Below are positions 1-12,216 of a stretch of DNA of 64,000 nt, piece by piece. The notes beneath the pieces are model-generated. The model searched no databases, had not been told where the DNA came from, and saw only the letters and a list, made by a program, of their open reading frames with translations. The stretch's first letter is position 1. Each line of letters starts with the position of its first letter. Source of the stretch: Episyrphus balteatus (taxonomy: Eukaryota > Arthropoda > Insecta > Diptera > Syrphidae); assembly GCF_945859705.1 (NCBI RefSeq), contig NC_079135.1, forward strand, positions 122,145,551-122,209,550, read 5' to 3'. The position numbers and the translations under genes were made by a program.

Positions 1-3000
1 CCAGTATGACTTCAAAAGTTTCTTATCTCCTTGTGGGTATCTCTAATTTTAAGATATGATCGTCTTTTATAACAATTCGTCTTTCTAACAATTCAGGCTA
101 ATGGCAAATGATAGTTTTGTCTGCTTTTTCTTATATGAAAAAAAACACCGAATAATTTAAATTAAATCGTTAGAGCAAGCAAATTAATATTTTTTATCTA
201 CCACTTTTAAGGCACATGTATTTTATTTTATTTTATTATACTGTTTTTTTTTTACATTTTTGTGCATTCTCCATTTAATCGTAGTCAAAAATAAGAGCCC
301 ACAAAAATTTGACAAATCTGCTTGATTTACTATAAGAAAAAAGGAGAAAATTGCTTAAAATAAAATTTTGGTGTGGGATTTGTGCTGGCTTACATATGTA
401 ATAGCTCATATTCTTAAAAAATGTTTAGAAAGTATTTGATGGACAATTTCATAAATGCCTACTTTTTATAAATGTAATAAAAATATAGTTTTTTTTTATT
501 TAAAATTACTAAAACATAATTTTTGTTCACTACATCCTAAAAGAGATTATTTCGAAAATTATTAAAAAAATTCCTATACGTTTTGACATTCGAAATTACG
601 AAATTAGAATCAATGAAAAATACGCCATTTAGACCAGTTTTTTTTTAAATATTATGTTATGCGGTCAAAGTTTGTTGGAAAACAAAATTGATATTACCTA
701 CATTCTTTAAAAAAAAAAAAACATTTTTTCGACATGTTATGGAAACCAAAATTTCAAAAAAGAAATTGATTTTACAAAAAAAAAAAAGGAATTTAAAATT
801 AAAACAAAAGAAAAAGATTTTTGTACTTTGAGGTTCTTCAGGTTCAAAAAATGTTTTTTTTTTTTTAATTTTAAAAGCAAAACTATATTTGCTACAGTAC
901 ACTGTTTAAAAATCGTTATAAGGGATAATAAGTTTTTTCATATTGGTTGTATTACAGGTACTATTAATTTTAGTCCTTATCTAAATTTCTACAGAGTTTG
1001 AAGCAAATAGCTTCAATATTTAGTCTTCAGATCAAGGTACACACAATCAGACATTGCGGGAACCGTTTTTTCTCTCATCATAACTGATTTAAGTTTGATT
1101 TAGTTTACTAATCTTAATTTGATCTACTAACTGACAATGCAATGAGGTAGAAATTCTGTTTTCCAGTCTTTGTTTTTATTGATTTTGACATAATTTTATT
1201 AAGAAAAATGTGTTATTGAGGTATCATTTTGTTCCACTTGTAATGAGAGGCCACTTAAGTGCCATAAAATATCTTGAAATGTTAATTATTTTGATTAAAA
1301 AAAAAAAAAACAGTTGAAAGAGTTAAAAAAAATTAATATTAAAATCGGTTAATAAACAAAAAATATAAATTAAGAATTTTTTATACAAAAATCTAACATT
1401 TTTAGAATTCATAAAGGTATTTTTTAAAGATATTACTGATTTGCAAAGATTAATATTGGAACTATACTTTAAAAGTAAAAGATTATAATTAAATGGCTAG
1501 ACTGTAAAATTAATTTAAAAACACGATTTTTTTTGAGAAAAAAAAATTAAAATAAATTAATTTCTAAAATTTAAACTATGCAACAGCTGACTAAAAAAAT
1601 ATTAAAGAATTCATTGATTTCGGTTTATTTTGTTTAAGAATTGTTTTTTTTTTTTAAGAAGCTTTTTTATCAATCATATCAATGCAAATAATGTTTTTAA
1701 AGTTTAAGTTATTCCAAAGTGCTATTATTTATCATTCTCAAAGAAAATTATAAGAACATCTCTGAACTCAACGGAAAATTTTAGCTTTAATTTTTTTTCT
1801 AAATGTAATCATAATTTACTCTTTTTAAAAAGCTATCAATTAATTTTCCATTCAATCTAAAAAGTCTTTCCAACTTTTATCTTTTGAATTGAGATGCTCA
1901 TTCTAATTATCTAAAATAAGCCGCATTTATAATTCCCCGACCGACAATTGACATTCCATTTAAATGCAATTTTTTTTTGCATAAATTAGCGGCAAATCTT
2001 TTGAAATTAACTTTCCCTGTCTAAAATGTACACATATAAAAGGTATGAAGGTAAGAGAAAAAAAAATTAAAACACATCTTAAATAACCAGAATCCGATCC
2101 TTCTTTTCTAAATACCTTTAACTTAAGCAAAAAAAAAAAGACTAAACTGGTTTCATCCTTTAAAGATTGCCCAGACAGTGGGATATTCGCGAATATATAA
2201 TCTTCTTCAGTTTATTTTTGTCTGTCCATTCTTTCAGTTCCAAGAATTTGAAAAAAAAAAAATAAAAATGTTACTCAAAAATCCAGTTTACGCTTGCAAT
2301 TAAAATTACAGATATAAAAATAAGATACAAAAATGAATAATATGAAGAAAACTATCTATCATCTTTGGATCATTGGAAATACCTATAACAAATAAAAACA
2401 AGCAATCATCTATAGCACTTCAAAAGTGTAGGTTGTTTGTCAAAGCCTACACACTTGAAACTATTTCTATAACTTTTATTCGACACTTGAACGCCCAAGT
2501 ACTTTTTTATATAAACAAGTTCAAGTCTTACTTACCAATAATATCTATAAAGTCTCCACCTCCTTATATTCCTCCCAATATGCTTGTGAATATAAATCCC
2601 AAAACCAACAGGTTCAATAAAAGACAAAGATAAAGTTAAGTCAATTTTTTTAAGGGTCAAAAGACAATTTTAGCACTTTTTTTAGATTCAGCATATACCA
2701 CACACAGTTTCAGTTAAATGAATTCAATTTCATTTATCATTTCAAAGTTAAGGGACAAGAATTATTTACAAAACAAGGAACAGCTGCAAAAAAACAACAA
2801 TAACGATTCTATAAAGGTTCTATAAGACACTACAACAAGCAAAAAAAAAAAAAAAACTACAAACTAAGCATAAAAGGTTTTAAACCCGACAGATACTAGA
2901 TTTGTGGATGTGAACTTATAACTTAAACAAAACAAGACGCACTTGAATGGATGATCGTTATAGGTTTTTTGTTTGATTGGGAAACAAAAATCAGAAAGAA

Positions 3001-3049
3001 CACACAAGCAAAATAAAACTTTTAATTTCTTCCAACTCACAACAAAATA
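1..3049. other. AT-rich non-coding sequence
   Basis: Homopolymer-rich spacer or intron. A donor-like GTAAGTAAG on the minus strand near 2535 was noted, but no convincing exon attaches to it. Confidence 0.6.
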
Positions 3050-3400
3050 ATGGATACGACGAACGTCTTGATCGAGCACCAAATTCTCACTGAAACTGAA
3101 ACCGATGTCTGACTTGAAAGCTAAGTGCAAGATTCTCGCGGCGACCAGCCGGCAAATCCAATACGCAGCTCAGATTCCCGTCCGATTCATTGCGCGGACA
3201 AACGATCGACGACCACAGCGACACCAATGATGACGGCAACAACGACGACAACGACAGCACAAAAAAAAACTCTGATTTCGTCGTCGGTCGTCGTTGTCGA
3301 CGAAGACATACACTTCACTCGGTATAAACTAAACTCTACACTACACATCTCTATCTCTCTATCCGTATCCGTATATGTGTTATGTCCAAAGTAATAAGCT
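3050..3400. promoter_or_regulatory. GC-rich island, possible promoter or non-coding first exon
   Basis: A 300-bp stretch clearly richer in GC (many CGA and ACG triplets) than the AT-rich flanks. A TATAAA on the plus strand at 3323-3328 is followed about 25-30 bp later by pyrimidine-rich sequence. Open frames on both strands are low-complexity Thr/Val runs and look fortuitous. A transcription start is plausible, direction uncertain. Confidence 0.3.
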
Positions 3401-3932
3401 TTGGATTTATCTAGATAATGCAAGGTGGTTATAGCTGGCCCCATACATTCATTCCCACAGTCTTACCGGAGTTTAGCCCCCGCATCATCACACAAAAAAC
3501 TCGCGATCCATAATACCCATACAGTAAACTAAATCAAAAAAAAAAAATCAAGTACCTATGGATGTGTTCAATAAAAAAAAAAAATACACAACAATAACAA
3601 CGATTCAGTTCTGTAAGGCGATATCAATATAACACAGGGCTAGATCGGGCAATCTTTAATAATAATAAGCGCACAGTTAAGAAATCAAAATATTTACTTT
3701 TTTAAGTACCTAAAGTTTTTTTTTAATTTTCAAGCTTAATATAAAATAAGCGCCTAAAAGGTTTAGAACTCCCAACAACACAATTCTACTTTATTATAAA
3801 AAAAAAAATTACTAAAAATTAGAAATAGTACAAAAAAAAAGTATTTCAACTTTATAAAAATTTCAAAAACATTTTTGAAATATTATTTTAAGAACTCATC
3901 AATTAGTCTGAACTGCCAGCTTTATAAATATA

Positions 3933-4068
3933 GGCCCAATTTATTCACACTCCATTAAAGTTAAAGTAGCCTTTAAAAAAAGTGAAATTTTAAAGTTTAT
4001 ATACGATTTGACAGTTTTCTAAATTTTAATGGAGTCTTTAAATATAATGGAGTTAATTAATTGGGTCC
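3933..4068. mobile_element. Short MITE with GGCCCAATTTATT-type ends
   Basis: GGCCCAATTTATTCACACTCCATTAAA at the left is mirrored by TAATGGAGTTAATTAATTGGGTCC at the right, about 136 bp in total. The same end recurs at 17687. Confidence 0.6.
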
Positions 4069-4771
4069 AAAACTTTAAAATTTGAACACTTGGTGTTTTT
4101 TTTTAACTAAAACTGAAAATTTGGTAAAACAAAAATTTTAAAGACAATTTTTTTTACTTTCCAAACAATTTCTAGGTGTGCTAGTTAACATTAATTTCCT
4201 TGGGGGTCAATTTCCCCTATTTCATGGGCTTTAAAAAGAAAACAATAAATATTGGATTATAATTTTTAAAAATTCTTGGAAAGAAAATCAATTAACTAAT
4301 TTTGGATTAATTGAATTTTAAATGAATATAAAGATGATGACAAAACTGGCCAGCTTTGGATCGGAAAACCTCAGGATGGGTAACTTAACTACTAATAGTC
4401 ATCCTATATTCTGCAGTGGCCACCCGGTCTAAAAGCTAATGACACAACTTCCCTTAAAATATATTAATCGGTTTTTACTTGCTATAAAAAATTACTGAAA
4501 AAAAATCGAGCTTCAGATAATAATCAGACATGACATTAAAATGATGGAGAATGCCAAAAAAGTGGTGTGGAAATTTACTTGAGCTTTTAAATTTTTTTTA
4601 ACTACCTTAAATGGTTTTGACCTCTAAACAAAGAATGCCATTTATATTTCTTGTAGAACACAAAATTTTTAAAATATGAAAATCGTTCGAACTGTTTTTT
4701 TTTTTTTTGTTTAATTGAAAAAAAAAATTGGTATGCCATTAAAAAGTGTCTGTATTCATGGACCAACATTT

Positions 4772-4837
4772 TGCGTCTTAGTAAGGGTATGACAGCATCT
4801 AACTGATGAGCCCACTGTCATACCTGGGCGAAACGCA
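4772..4837 (+). ncRNA. Type III hammerhead self-cleaving ribozyme motif, copy 1
   Basis: All conserved core positions are present. Stem III: TGCGT 4772-4776 with ACGCA 4833-4837. Cleavage triplet GTC with C17 at 4777. Stem I: TTAG 4778-4781 with CTAA 4799-4802. Core CTGATGA 4803-4809. Stem II: GCCC 4810-4813 with GGGC 4826-4829, including the canonical G10.1-C11.1 pair. Core GAAA 4830-4833, its last A pairing with U16.1. Stem III is the open stem, so this is the type III permutation. Predicted cleavage falls between 4777 and 4778. Loops I and II share a 10-nt perfect complement (4786-4795 with 4815-4824), compatible with the loop-loop contact that natural hammerheads need, though its length is unusual. 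Activity is inferred, not shown. Confidence 0.82.
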
Positions 4838-5088
4838 TATGGAGTTGAGGTCACTTTAACTTTTTAATAATAAAAAGTTATTAACTTTTTAATTGAATTA
4901 TATTCAATCACTCCGCTTAAAAATAAAAATAATTTTCATTATTTTTTTCACTTTGTTTACTTATTAGCCTGACCACGGGCAATTGTTTTTAGGTGCAAGA
5001 ATGTAACCATGTTCCCCTAAAATATTAAAATTCACAGTCTATTCAGGTTGTGATTTTTATAAGTGTCTGTATTCATGGACCAAAATTT

Positions 5089-5154
5089 TGCGTCTTAGTA
5101 AGGGTATGACAGCATCTAACTGATGAGCCCACTGTCATACCTGGGCGAAACGCA
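5089..5154 (+). ncRNA. Type III hammerhead self-cleaving ribozyme motif, copy 2
   Basis: Identical over 66 nt to copy 1. Stem III TGCGT 5089-5093 with ACGCA 5150-5154; C17 5094; stem I TTAG 5095-5098 with CTAA 5116-5119; CTGATGA 5120-5126; stem II GCCC 5127-5130 with GGGC 5143-5146; GAAA 5147-5150. Cleavage at both copies would release a monomer of exactly 317 nt (4778-5094). Confidence 0.82.
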
Positions 5155-5660
5155 TATGGAGTTGAGGTCACTTTAACTTTTTAATAATAAAAATTTATTA
5201 ACTTTTTAATCGAATTAAAAAGTAAATATAAATTGACAAATGAAAACAAATCTTCGATAAAATCACTGGCCCGTTTTCAAGAATTTGATTTTTCAAAAAA
5301 AAAAAAAAATTGAATATCTTTAAGAGATTGAAAAAAAAATGTCTCAATTTTAACATTAAGGCTAATAAAAAGTTTTTGTGCAAAGATTTTCGTTGAAATC
5401 GGTAAGTTACGTCGTTTACGAGAAATAAGGCAGCAAGAAAACGGTCCTATAGCAGGTAGCGTTAATAACGGTTCAAAAAATGTATTTTTTATTCAAAAGT
5501 TATAGTTTTAAGTATTTGCCACATTACATGTATATTTTTAAAATCAAAATCGTTGTAGCCGTTTTTGAAAAAAAAAACAAACTTTTCTCAAAAACGGCTT
5601 TAACGATTTTGATTCAAAAAAATGCATGACTGGATTGCACGTACTTTCTCTTAAATTTAC

Positions 5661-7844
5661 ATAAATATTAGAAAAAAAACAAAAAAAAATTTTATTTTGT
5701 TGAATTTTTTTTTATTGAAAGTTTTAATACACAAAATCGATGAGAAATAAAAAATAAAACAATCTTGGAAATTACAAAAAAAAGTATCAATGACATGAAA
5801 AATTGCCCATGGACTTAGCCTTTCGGGCTCGATGATAAAATAATGTATCTTCTATTCATGATAATTAACTACATGCACACAAGAATGGTCGAGATTTGTT
5901 TATCACTAGGCCTTGCTCATTCATGCGGTTTCTCAGGAATATTTCGTTTGGAATATTAATAAATTACTATTCATTAAATACCCCTGCTTAAATTAAGAAT
6001 AAAATGTAAAATCTTAATTTTTATAAAATACACACACGAAAATCAAAAGGCCCTTTTTATCAAAAACTCTTAATACGCCCCTGCATTTATCGATAATGTA
6101 TGTATGGCAGCAGCACCAGTAAGATCAGTAGTTACACACTCGTGTAGGTACTCGCGTAGTTACGTTCTCATATAATGCCAAGAGGGATCGGAAAGGTAAC
6201 AGTTAATAAAATAATAATAATAGTGGGCCGATACGTATCCGTCCATATCGGATAGTTTAGTCATTTTGTTAAGGTACACACCGCTACAATATGGTGTAGG
6301 ATAGGAGACAGGTATAAGATACATTGATCGGTAGGAAAGAAACGTAGGCCGTCTTCATCGATGTCTTCTGCTTTTTTCTCAGTACCTATGTTTTATAGCC
6401 AATATGACCACCACACGATTGTGAGTGGAGTGGTCATGTCGTGAGGATACCGACCGGCTTTTTTTTGTTGTTTTTGTATTCCGTATCTAACTCTTGGTTA
6501 AACTTGTTGAATGTCCGATGGTGTTACATATGCAACGTTCATTGTTATATGACAACATGAGTTCGAAAAAAGTTCGTGCAGACGTGCGGGATGAGTCATC
6601 CTCATCATCATATAGAATATAGTGATGACGCGTTCCTGGCCTCAGCTTGACAATATATATTTTTGTTTTCTACCGAAAAGTGAATAAATTAGAGAGGGGC
6701 ATTATTTAATATGGAAGACGACCGAGATTTATCGATAACCAGTAAAGTGTCTGAAAGAGGGAATTCAATTTTATTTTTTTCACTTTTTTTTTTTAATTGG
6801 ATTGAATGGTGGATGATTTTTGAACCATTTAAGGGAGTTTATGTGGCAACAAGTTGAATAGTTGGATTATTTCATTTTTTTTTTGTTTTTGTTCTTATTT
6901 TTTTTAGAAAAGATGAGAATGAAAGAGTTGAAAAGAGACAGTATGCAATTCAATTCACTGATTAGAAGTTTAAATTTGATATTTGAACCTTTAGTTGGAT
7001 CAATTGAAATTTTAATTGATTCAATAACTGTAATTAAGACAAAATTCATTTGGAATTTTAGAGAAAAATATGATTTTATTTTTGAATTCTTTGACTTAGA
7101 ACTAAAAATCGATATTCAACAAGGATTTAAGTTTTACACGTTTCATCAAAATTTTTTATTAGTCAAGGCGGATTAGTGAAGCGCTCAAATCAGCTTAGGA
7201 GCTTAGGGTCAGCTTTTTGGGATAAAGTAGGGTATGCGACCTAAGTGCCTCTTCAACCAAAAAATAGAAGATTTGTTACCGTTTCTAAGCAGTGAAAAAA
7301 TAATGACAGTGAGACCAATATAAGTCGATAAAATGCACAGAGAGCCTTTTGAGCAAACAATTTACTGCGCATTATAAGAGGTGGGCATTATCAGAAGAGG
7401 TTTGGAGAGCAGCCACGAAGGTGCTCAATCAGTTTTATAACTTTGCTACGAAACACACAACTTCATAGCTACGAATATTTGAGCAAATCAGTGACTAACT
7501 AGGATCCACCATTCCTGACCAGAACATGACTTTCCGTTCTAAAAGCAATTAAGTTCTTTGGAATTACGACACCAAAATGATGTTAGTTGAATAAAGTAAA
7601 GAAAAAAGTCAACTTCTCAAGCGAAAGTAATAAAACGGCCATTCCAAAACTACTTAGAGGACATTTTGACGGAAGCAATAACCTTTTTTCTTGAAACTTA
7701 GTAAGTCTAATGGGTTGATGTTGTAGAAGTTTCACTAAATACCAAGTTGTTTAAGTCCGTTACCGCTTTTTCGTGAAACTCCGTTACTTTGGAATGACCG
7801 AGAAGCAAGACAAAGGTCGAGTATATTGAGGATTGGTACACGGA
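5661..7844. other. Non-coding spacer, moderately GC-rich at 6060-6650
   Basis: No gene seen. The 6060-6650 part has normal base composition and few homopolymers, as often seen in conserved fly regulatory DNA; this is a guess from composition only. Confidence 0.4.
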
Positions 7845-8125
7845 GAAAAAAAGGCACCTTAAAATAAGGTGATGGCCACCTTAAATCCCACCCTCTTAAA
7901 GCAATAGGATTTCCGCTTAAAAAAAAGTGGAATCCGCTTAAATTCAAATTTAAGCTTAACTTCATTTCATTTAGTGAGCACTCGCCTTGTGAACCAACAG
8001 CTGTATGTTTCCACCGCATAAAAATAAGATGTTTTTCCGCTTAAATTAAGTTGACATATTTTAAATTTGCACATACAAGTAATTAAGAAGATTTTTCCGC
8101 TTAATTTAATGCGGAATCCATAATA
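7845..8125 (+). repeat. Dispersed SINE-like repeat, copy 1
   Basis: Shares the phrases GTTTCCACCGCATAAAAATAAGATG, AATTAAGAAGAT and CCGCTTAATTTAA with the inverted copy at 15215-15500. The 5' part has only a weak tRNA-like head. Boundaries are approximate. Confidence 0.4.
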
Positions 8126-9985
8126 TTAATAATATTCGAAAATTCTATAGAATGGCGGAACAATCTACCCAAGAATACAAATTTATAGTTAAAAAAATAT
8201 GAAGCAATTCGTGATGCAATACGCTAAAATATGCATAATTTATTAATAGAAAAATTAATGCATTATTTAGCCGATGATCACTTAAAAACATGTCCACCTC
8301 GGTTTTATAGTAGTCTATAAAAGCAAAGTATAGCTCTTGCTAGATGTGATTTCTTATTTTTTGGTGCAAGGTTACTAGAAAATAAACCAAAAGTGGACAC
8401 TTGGGTGGGCCATAAGATCACAAATCAATTATGAATTTACAACCCATCCAAATTTGTCAAAAATCCACAAAAAGTGAGTCCGAAAAAAATTTCAAAATTG
8501 TTGTGTGCTTCATTTTTATTAACAAAACAATGTAATTTTTCAAAATTCATGTGAATTTTATATTTTTTTGTATCAGTATTTCAGAGAGAGACAGGAATTT
8601 TGTGTGAACTTTTGACCCACTTGGCTAGGGTTCAAATCCATATGGGACTTGTGGACTCATAACTAACACATGTGTCAGTCCATTAAGGATCTTTGGCCTC
8701 TGAACTATCAATCCTACACCATGATTCTCGACTTCCTAGAACTTTTTTATACAAATAAAGTTTCTTTTGAAGAAAAAACTGACGTCTTTAAGTCCGTAAG
8801 GTCAAATTCAAAATATTTTTGTGCAAACAACGATTTACCTGTTGCATTTTTCCTAAAGCATTATTTATAAGAAAAATCTAAGTCGTCACTAGTTATTCCA
8901 TGAGAAAATAAAGTAGTTTTAATTTAATTATAGATAAATAAAAAAAAAATCAACAATCAACCAACACAGTTGTATAGCTCAATTATGCATTTAATTTTAA
9001 TTCTTAAAAATTGTTTAGAAGTTTCGTCTGAGAATAGTTATTAGACTGTTATTGTTCGCGCAGACACATTATTAGGTAAATTGTGTTGTATGTATTTTTA
9101 TTCGTCTTAGTAAATCACAAAACCTAGCCCACGCATATAATACAACTCAGATTAGATTAATCACACAATTATAATTATACAATTTACCTCAGCCAAACAA
9201 GGAATTCCAATCCATTTCCCACTGATGGATGTCAGTTCCTTCACTGGTTATCTAATCTAAATACAAAATACAGAATCTCAAAAACAATTACAAACTTCCG
9301 TAGCAGTCTCAATCTGATCTTTAAACTGTGCATTTTTATTTCTTTATATCGCCTAAAGTTATTTACAAAAGTGATCGGCCAGTCTCCAGTAACTTCAATT
9401 CAAACACTTAGCACTCTTCCATTTTATATTGGTGATTGCTGATGTTAGGTGACATCGACATCATGCGGTGGTGTAATGTGAAAAGTGTTCCTAGTTGTGT
9501 GGGATTTTGTGATAATTATAACATCATCGTCATTGACATTGATCTGTTTTAACAAAATACAAAATTTACTACAAGCATATTGGCAGTTCTGAATTTTGTA
9601 TTCTGTTGTCTAGTAGGTTCATATATCAGCTGACAAATGGAGGGTAGATGGATATTGCTTTGCGATTTCAAGGCTACACCTACAATAATTCAGAATTTAA
9701 AGATGATTTGTTTGTTTTGTCAGTTTATTTATTAGAAAACTGCGAAGCACTTTATCTTCTTATTTTTCTAAATTAATAGAAATGTATACAAACAATAAAT
9801 AAGAGATTGACATATCGAGATTTCGTTGAAATCTTCATAAAATGATTATACCTACTGGTTACTAGTTTGGCTGATAGAATATGAAATACATTCATACATT
9901 TGTTTTTATTTCATCACTTTATGAAAACCCGCATCTCATGAAAAAAGTGGAGTAGTCATCATTTTTACTTGCGATATAGGAACTA
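8126..9985. other. Non-coding AT-rich spacer
   Basis: A 66-codon frame at 8670-8870 has no recognisable similarity. Nothing else supported. Confidence 0.5.
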
Positions 9986-9987
9986 TA

Positions 9988-10914
9988 CAGGGTGTGCCAA
10001 AAGTAATGGATCAAACGAAATTATGCTGATATGCCAAGCTTAGGGCTCTCAGAATTTGGTAACTTGTTCATCCCAAATCCTTACGGTTTTCGATTTAATG
10101 CAGTTTTTGTGAAATTTCGAAAAATCAAGACTTTGCAACAGTATTTTGCTTCCTCCGTTTATAATTGATTTTCGTTTTTTACAATTCTTTCACTAAAACA
10201 TTGCCAAATAATAAGAAATAATTATTTAATCAAAATATTTTTTATTTCATACGCCATTTTGTTGCAAATTAATTAACAGTTCCATGTTTTATAAAAACTC
10301 AATTTCGAATTACGGCACACGATTACGATCATACGTTAACGTTTTGACTATTTCTGTCTCTATTTAAATATAAGAAAACGATAGGGACACATAGCAACCA
10401 TTCGTTAACGAACGTATGCCGTAATTCGCCCCTGGTTTGTTGCATTTAAATTGTAATATCTTTCGTTCTTACTTCAAGTTTGGAAACTTTTATACATTTT
10501 TGAAAAGTGCAATAACACGGCAAGTTTTTAAAATAATTAACCTGTGTCACACCATACAAATTTTTTTCAGGGTGTTGCTCTAAAAACAAAAATTAAGAAA
10601 TTGAGTTTTTATCAAACATGGAACTGTTAATTAATTTGCAGCAAAATGGCGTATGAAATAAAAAATATTTTGATTAAATAATTATTTCTTATTATTTGGC
10701 AATGTTTTAGTGAAAGAATTGTAAAAAACGAAAATCAATTATGAGCGGAGGAAGCAAAATACTGTTGCAAAGTCGGGATTTTTCGAAATTTCACAAAAGC
10801 TGCATTAGTTCGAAAACCGTAAGGATTTGGGATGAATAAGTTACCAAATTCTGAGAGCCCTAAGGTTGGCCTATCAGCATATTTCGTTTGATCCATTACT
10901 TTTGGGACACCCTG
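9988..10914. mobile_element. Long fold-back element with about 310-bp inverted arms, mariner-like ends
   Basis: Ends read CAGGGTGTGCCAAAAGTAAT at the left and the complement of CAGGGTGTCCCAAAAGTAAT at the right, flanked by TA (or TATA) at 9984-9987 and 10915-10918. The two arms match at high identity for about 310 bp each. The terminal motif and TA duplication are typical of Tc1/mariner elements. There is no transposase frame, so it would be non-autonomous. A smaller element is nested between the arms. Confidence 0.8.
10309..10432. mobile_element. Small MITE nested between the arms of the fold-back element
   Basis: Inverted ends GAATTACGGCA (left) and TGCCGTAATTC (right), with further imperfect pairing around CGTTAACG. 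It sits where the left arm of the host element stops matching, so it is a later insertion or the original loop sequence. Confidence 0.5.
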
Positions 10915-10959
10915 TATATCAAGTTATGCATTCGTAAAAAAAAAAGTTGAGATAACATT

Positions 10960-11860
10960 TTTCAATGACATTACGATGGTAGAGAATGCCAAAAAAGTGG
11001 GTCCCGGAAGTCCGTCTGTAAGTCTGTCTGTCTGTAAACGAAGCTACAGCCTAAACGGAGGGACCGATTGATGTCAAACTTGGTATGTAGCGTTATTTGG
11101 CGACTCTCCAGAGGAGTTTTTGGAATTAATTTTTTTGGACCATAAAAATAACGGTACTTGTCATATACCGATTTTAGTAAAATTGAAATATCTCAAAAAC
11201 GGCTCCAACGATTTTGTTTAAAAAAAAAAGTTTTAAGCTAAGGTCTATCGTTCAATAAAAATTTTTTTTTTTAAATCATTATTAACGGTACCTGCCATAG
11301 AACCGTTTTTTTCAAATCCGATTATCTCCGAAAGTGCTTATACGATTTCAACGAAATTTTTTGTGAAGAAGAATTTATATAATTTAAAAATAAAATTTCC
11401 AAAAAAATAATTTTTGGATTTTTAAAAAAATTTTGAAAATTTTTTTTTTGAAAAATCAAAATTTTGAAAACAGGACATTGAATTTTTTTGAAATTTCGTT
11501 TTTAGATGTTGATTAGTGATTTATACAAAATGGCATACCAAATTTTTTTTTTAACTTTTTTTCCAAAAAATTATTTAGTTTAGTTTTTTAAAAAACGGCT
11601 CTAACGATTTTGAAAATTTTTTGTCCAAAAATGCATCTTAATATATCAATCAAAACTGCATACTTTTTTTGGAGGGCAATTTGATTTAAGATTTTATTTT
11701 ATTTTTTTTTTAAAACGAATTTTATTTTTTTTTCCAAATTTCTATAAAAAGTCTTCAAATTTTAAGCAACTTTAACTCTAAGAGCAAGTTCGTGCGACCC
11801 AGTCGTGCATTTTATTTTTTTTTTAATTTGGACTTTTAAATATTAAAATTTCCTACTCAA
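10960..11860. repeat. Dispersed repeat with GTCTGTCTGT tract, relative of the 4530-5660 element
   Basis: Begins with GTAGAGAATGCCAAAAAAGTGG, followed by a CTGT-rich stretch (11013-11036), a conserved ACAGCCTAAACGGAGGGACC-type segment and repeated AAACGGCTCCAACGATTTTG phrases. There is no open reading frame. It shares blocks with 4530-5660 but lacks a hammerhead. Confidence 0.5.
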
Positions 11861-11907
11861 ATTAAAGAAATATAATAGCTGGAAATTAACTAAAAATAGG
11901 CATCTGT

Positions 11908-12216
11908 TTGACAAATGTACTCATATGTCATATGGGTAATGTAATCATATGTACCGTAACCCAACCGAACCATTTGTCAAGTTATTTTAAATTTACACAC
12001 TATTTTGCTTCCCGATTGGCATCACAATTCGAAAGAAAACTTGAAACGGGTAAAACAATCCACATTCGTGTTGTGCGACTAAGGAAAGAATCTCTAAATG
12101 TAACAGTGGACAGAATTGAGAAATTGAAAGAAACCCATTTGAGTAAGACAGGCACACTGGATATTCTGCTGGACGAACTCGCCTCAGGCCTAGAACTGTG
12201 GCAGCTATTAAGATAG
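11908..12216 (+). other. Unassigned 102-codon open frame with protein-like composition
   Basis: Codons from about 12000 onward give a balanced, helical-looking sequence (ERKLETGKTIHIRVVRLRKE, KETHLSKTGTLDILLDELAS) in a locally GC-richer segment. I do not recognise a family. The N-terminal 30 residues look random. It could be an old exon, a captured fragment or chance. Confidence 0.25.

Larger units (their letters stand above)
4744..5216 (+). repeat. 317-bp tandem repeat (1.5 copies) carrying hammerhead ribozymes
   Basis: The unit 4744-5060 is repeated head to tail from 5061 to about 5216, where similarity stops, so the second copy is truncated. Across the shared 156 bp I count three differences, all outside the ribozyme core. 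A downstream part of the unit (GGAGTTGAGGTCACTTTAACTT and an inverted TATTGAATTATATTCAATCA) recurs in deltex intron 2. The block lies inside a larger dispersed repeat (about 4530-5660). Confidence 0.85.
4530..5660. repeat. Composite dispersed repeat enclosing the hammerhead tandem block
   Basis: The left part (GAGAATGCCAAAAAAGTGG near 4548-4567) matches 10983-11000. The right part (AAACGGCTTTAACGATTTTG, 5591-5610, and a stretch near 5620-5660) matches 11170-11215 and, inverted, 11775-11820. The outline (conserved flanks around short central tandem repeats) recalls non-autonomous Helitron/DINE-type elements of flies. That family assignment is inference. Confidence 0.45.

Noticed and set aside
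2373..2633. 86-codon plus-strand frame and donor-like GTAAGTAAG on the minus strand at about 2535
   Set aside because: Neither strand gives a phase-compatible exon with a recognisable sequence.
3125..3444. Overlapping 85-89-codon frames on both strands
   Set aside because: They consist of Thr or Val runs from CGA/ACG repeats and have no family resemblance; kept only as a GC-rich, promoter-like patch.
8625..8650. GGTTCAAATCC, a tRNA B-box match
   Set aside because: No A box or cloverleaf around it, so no tRNA gene.
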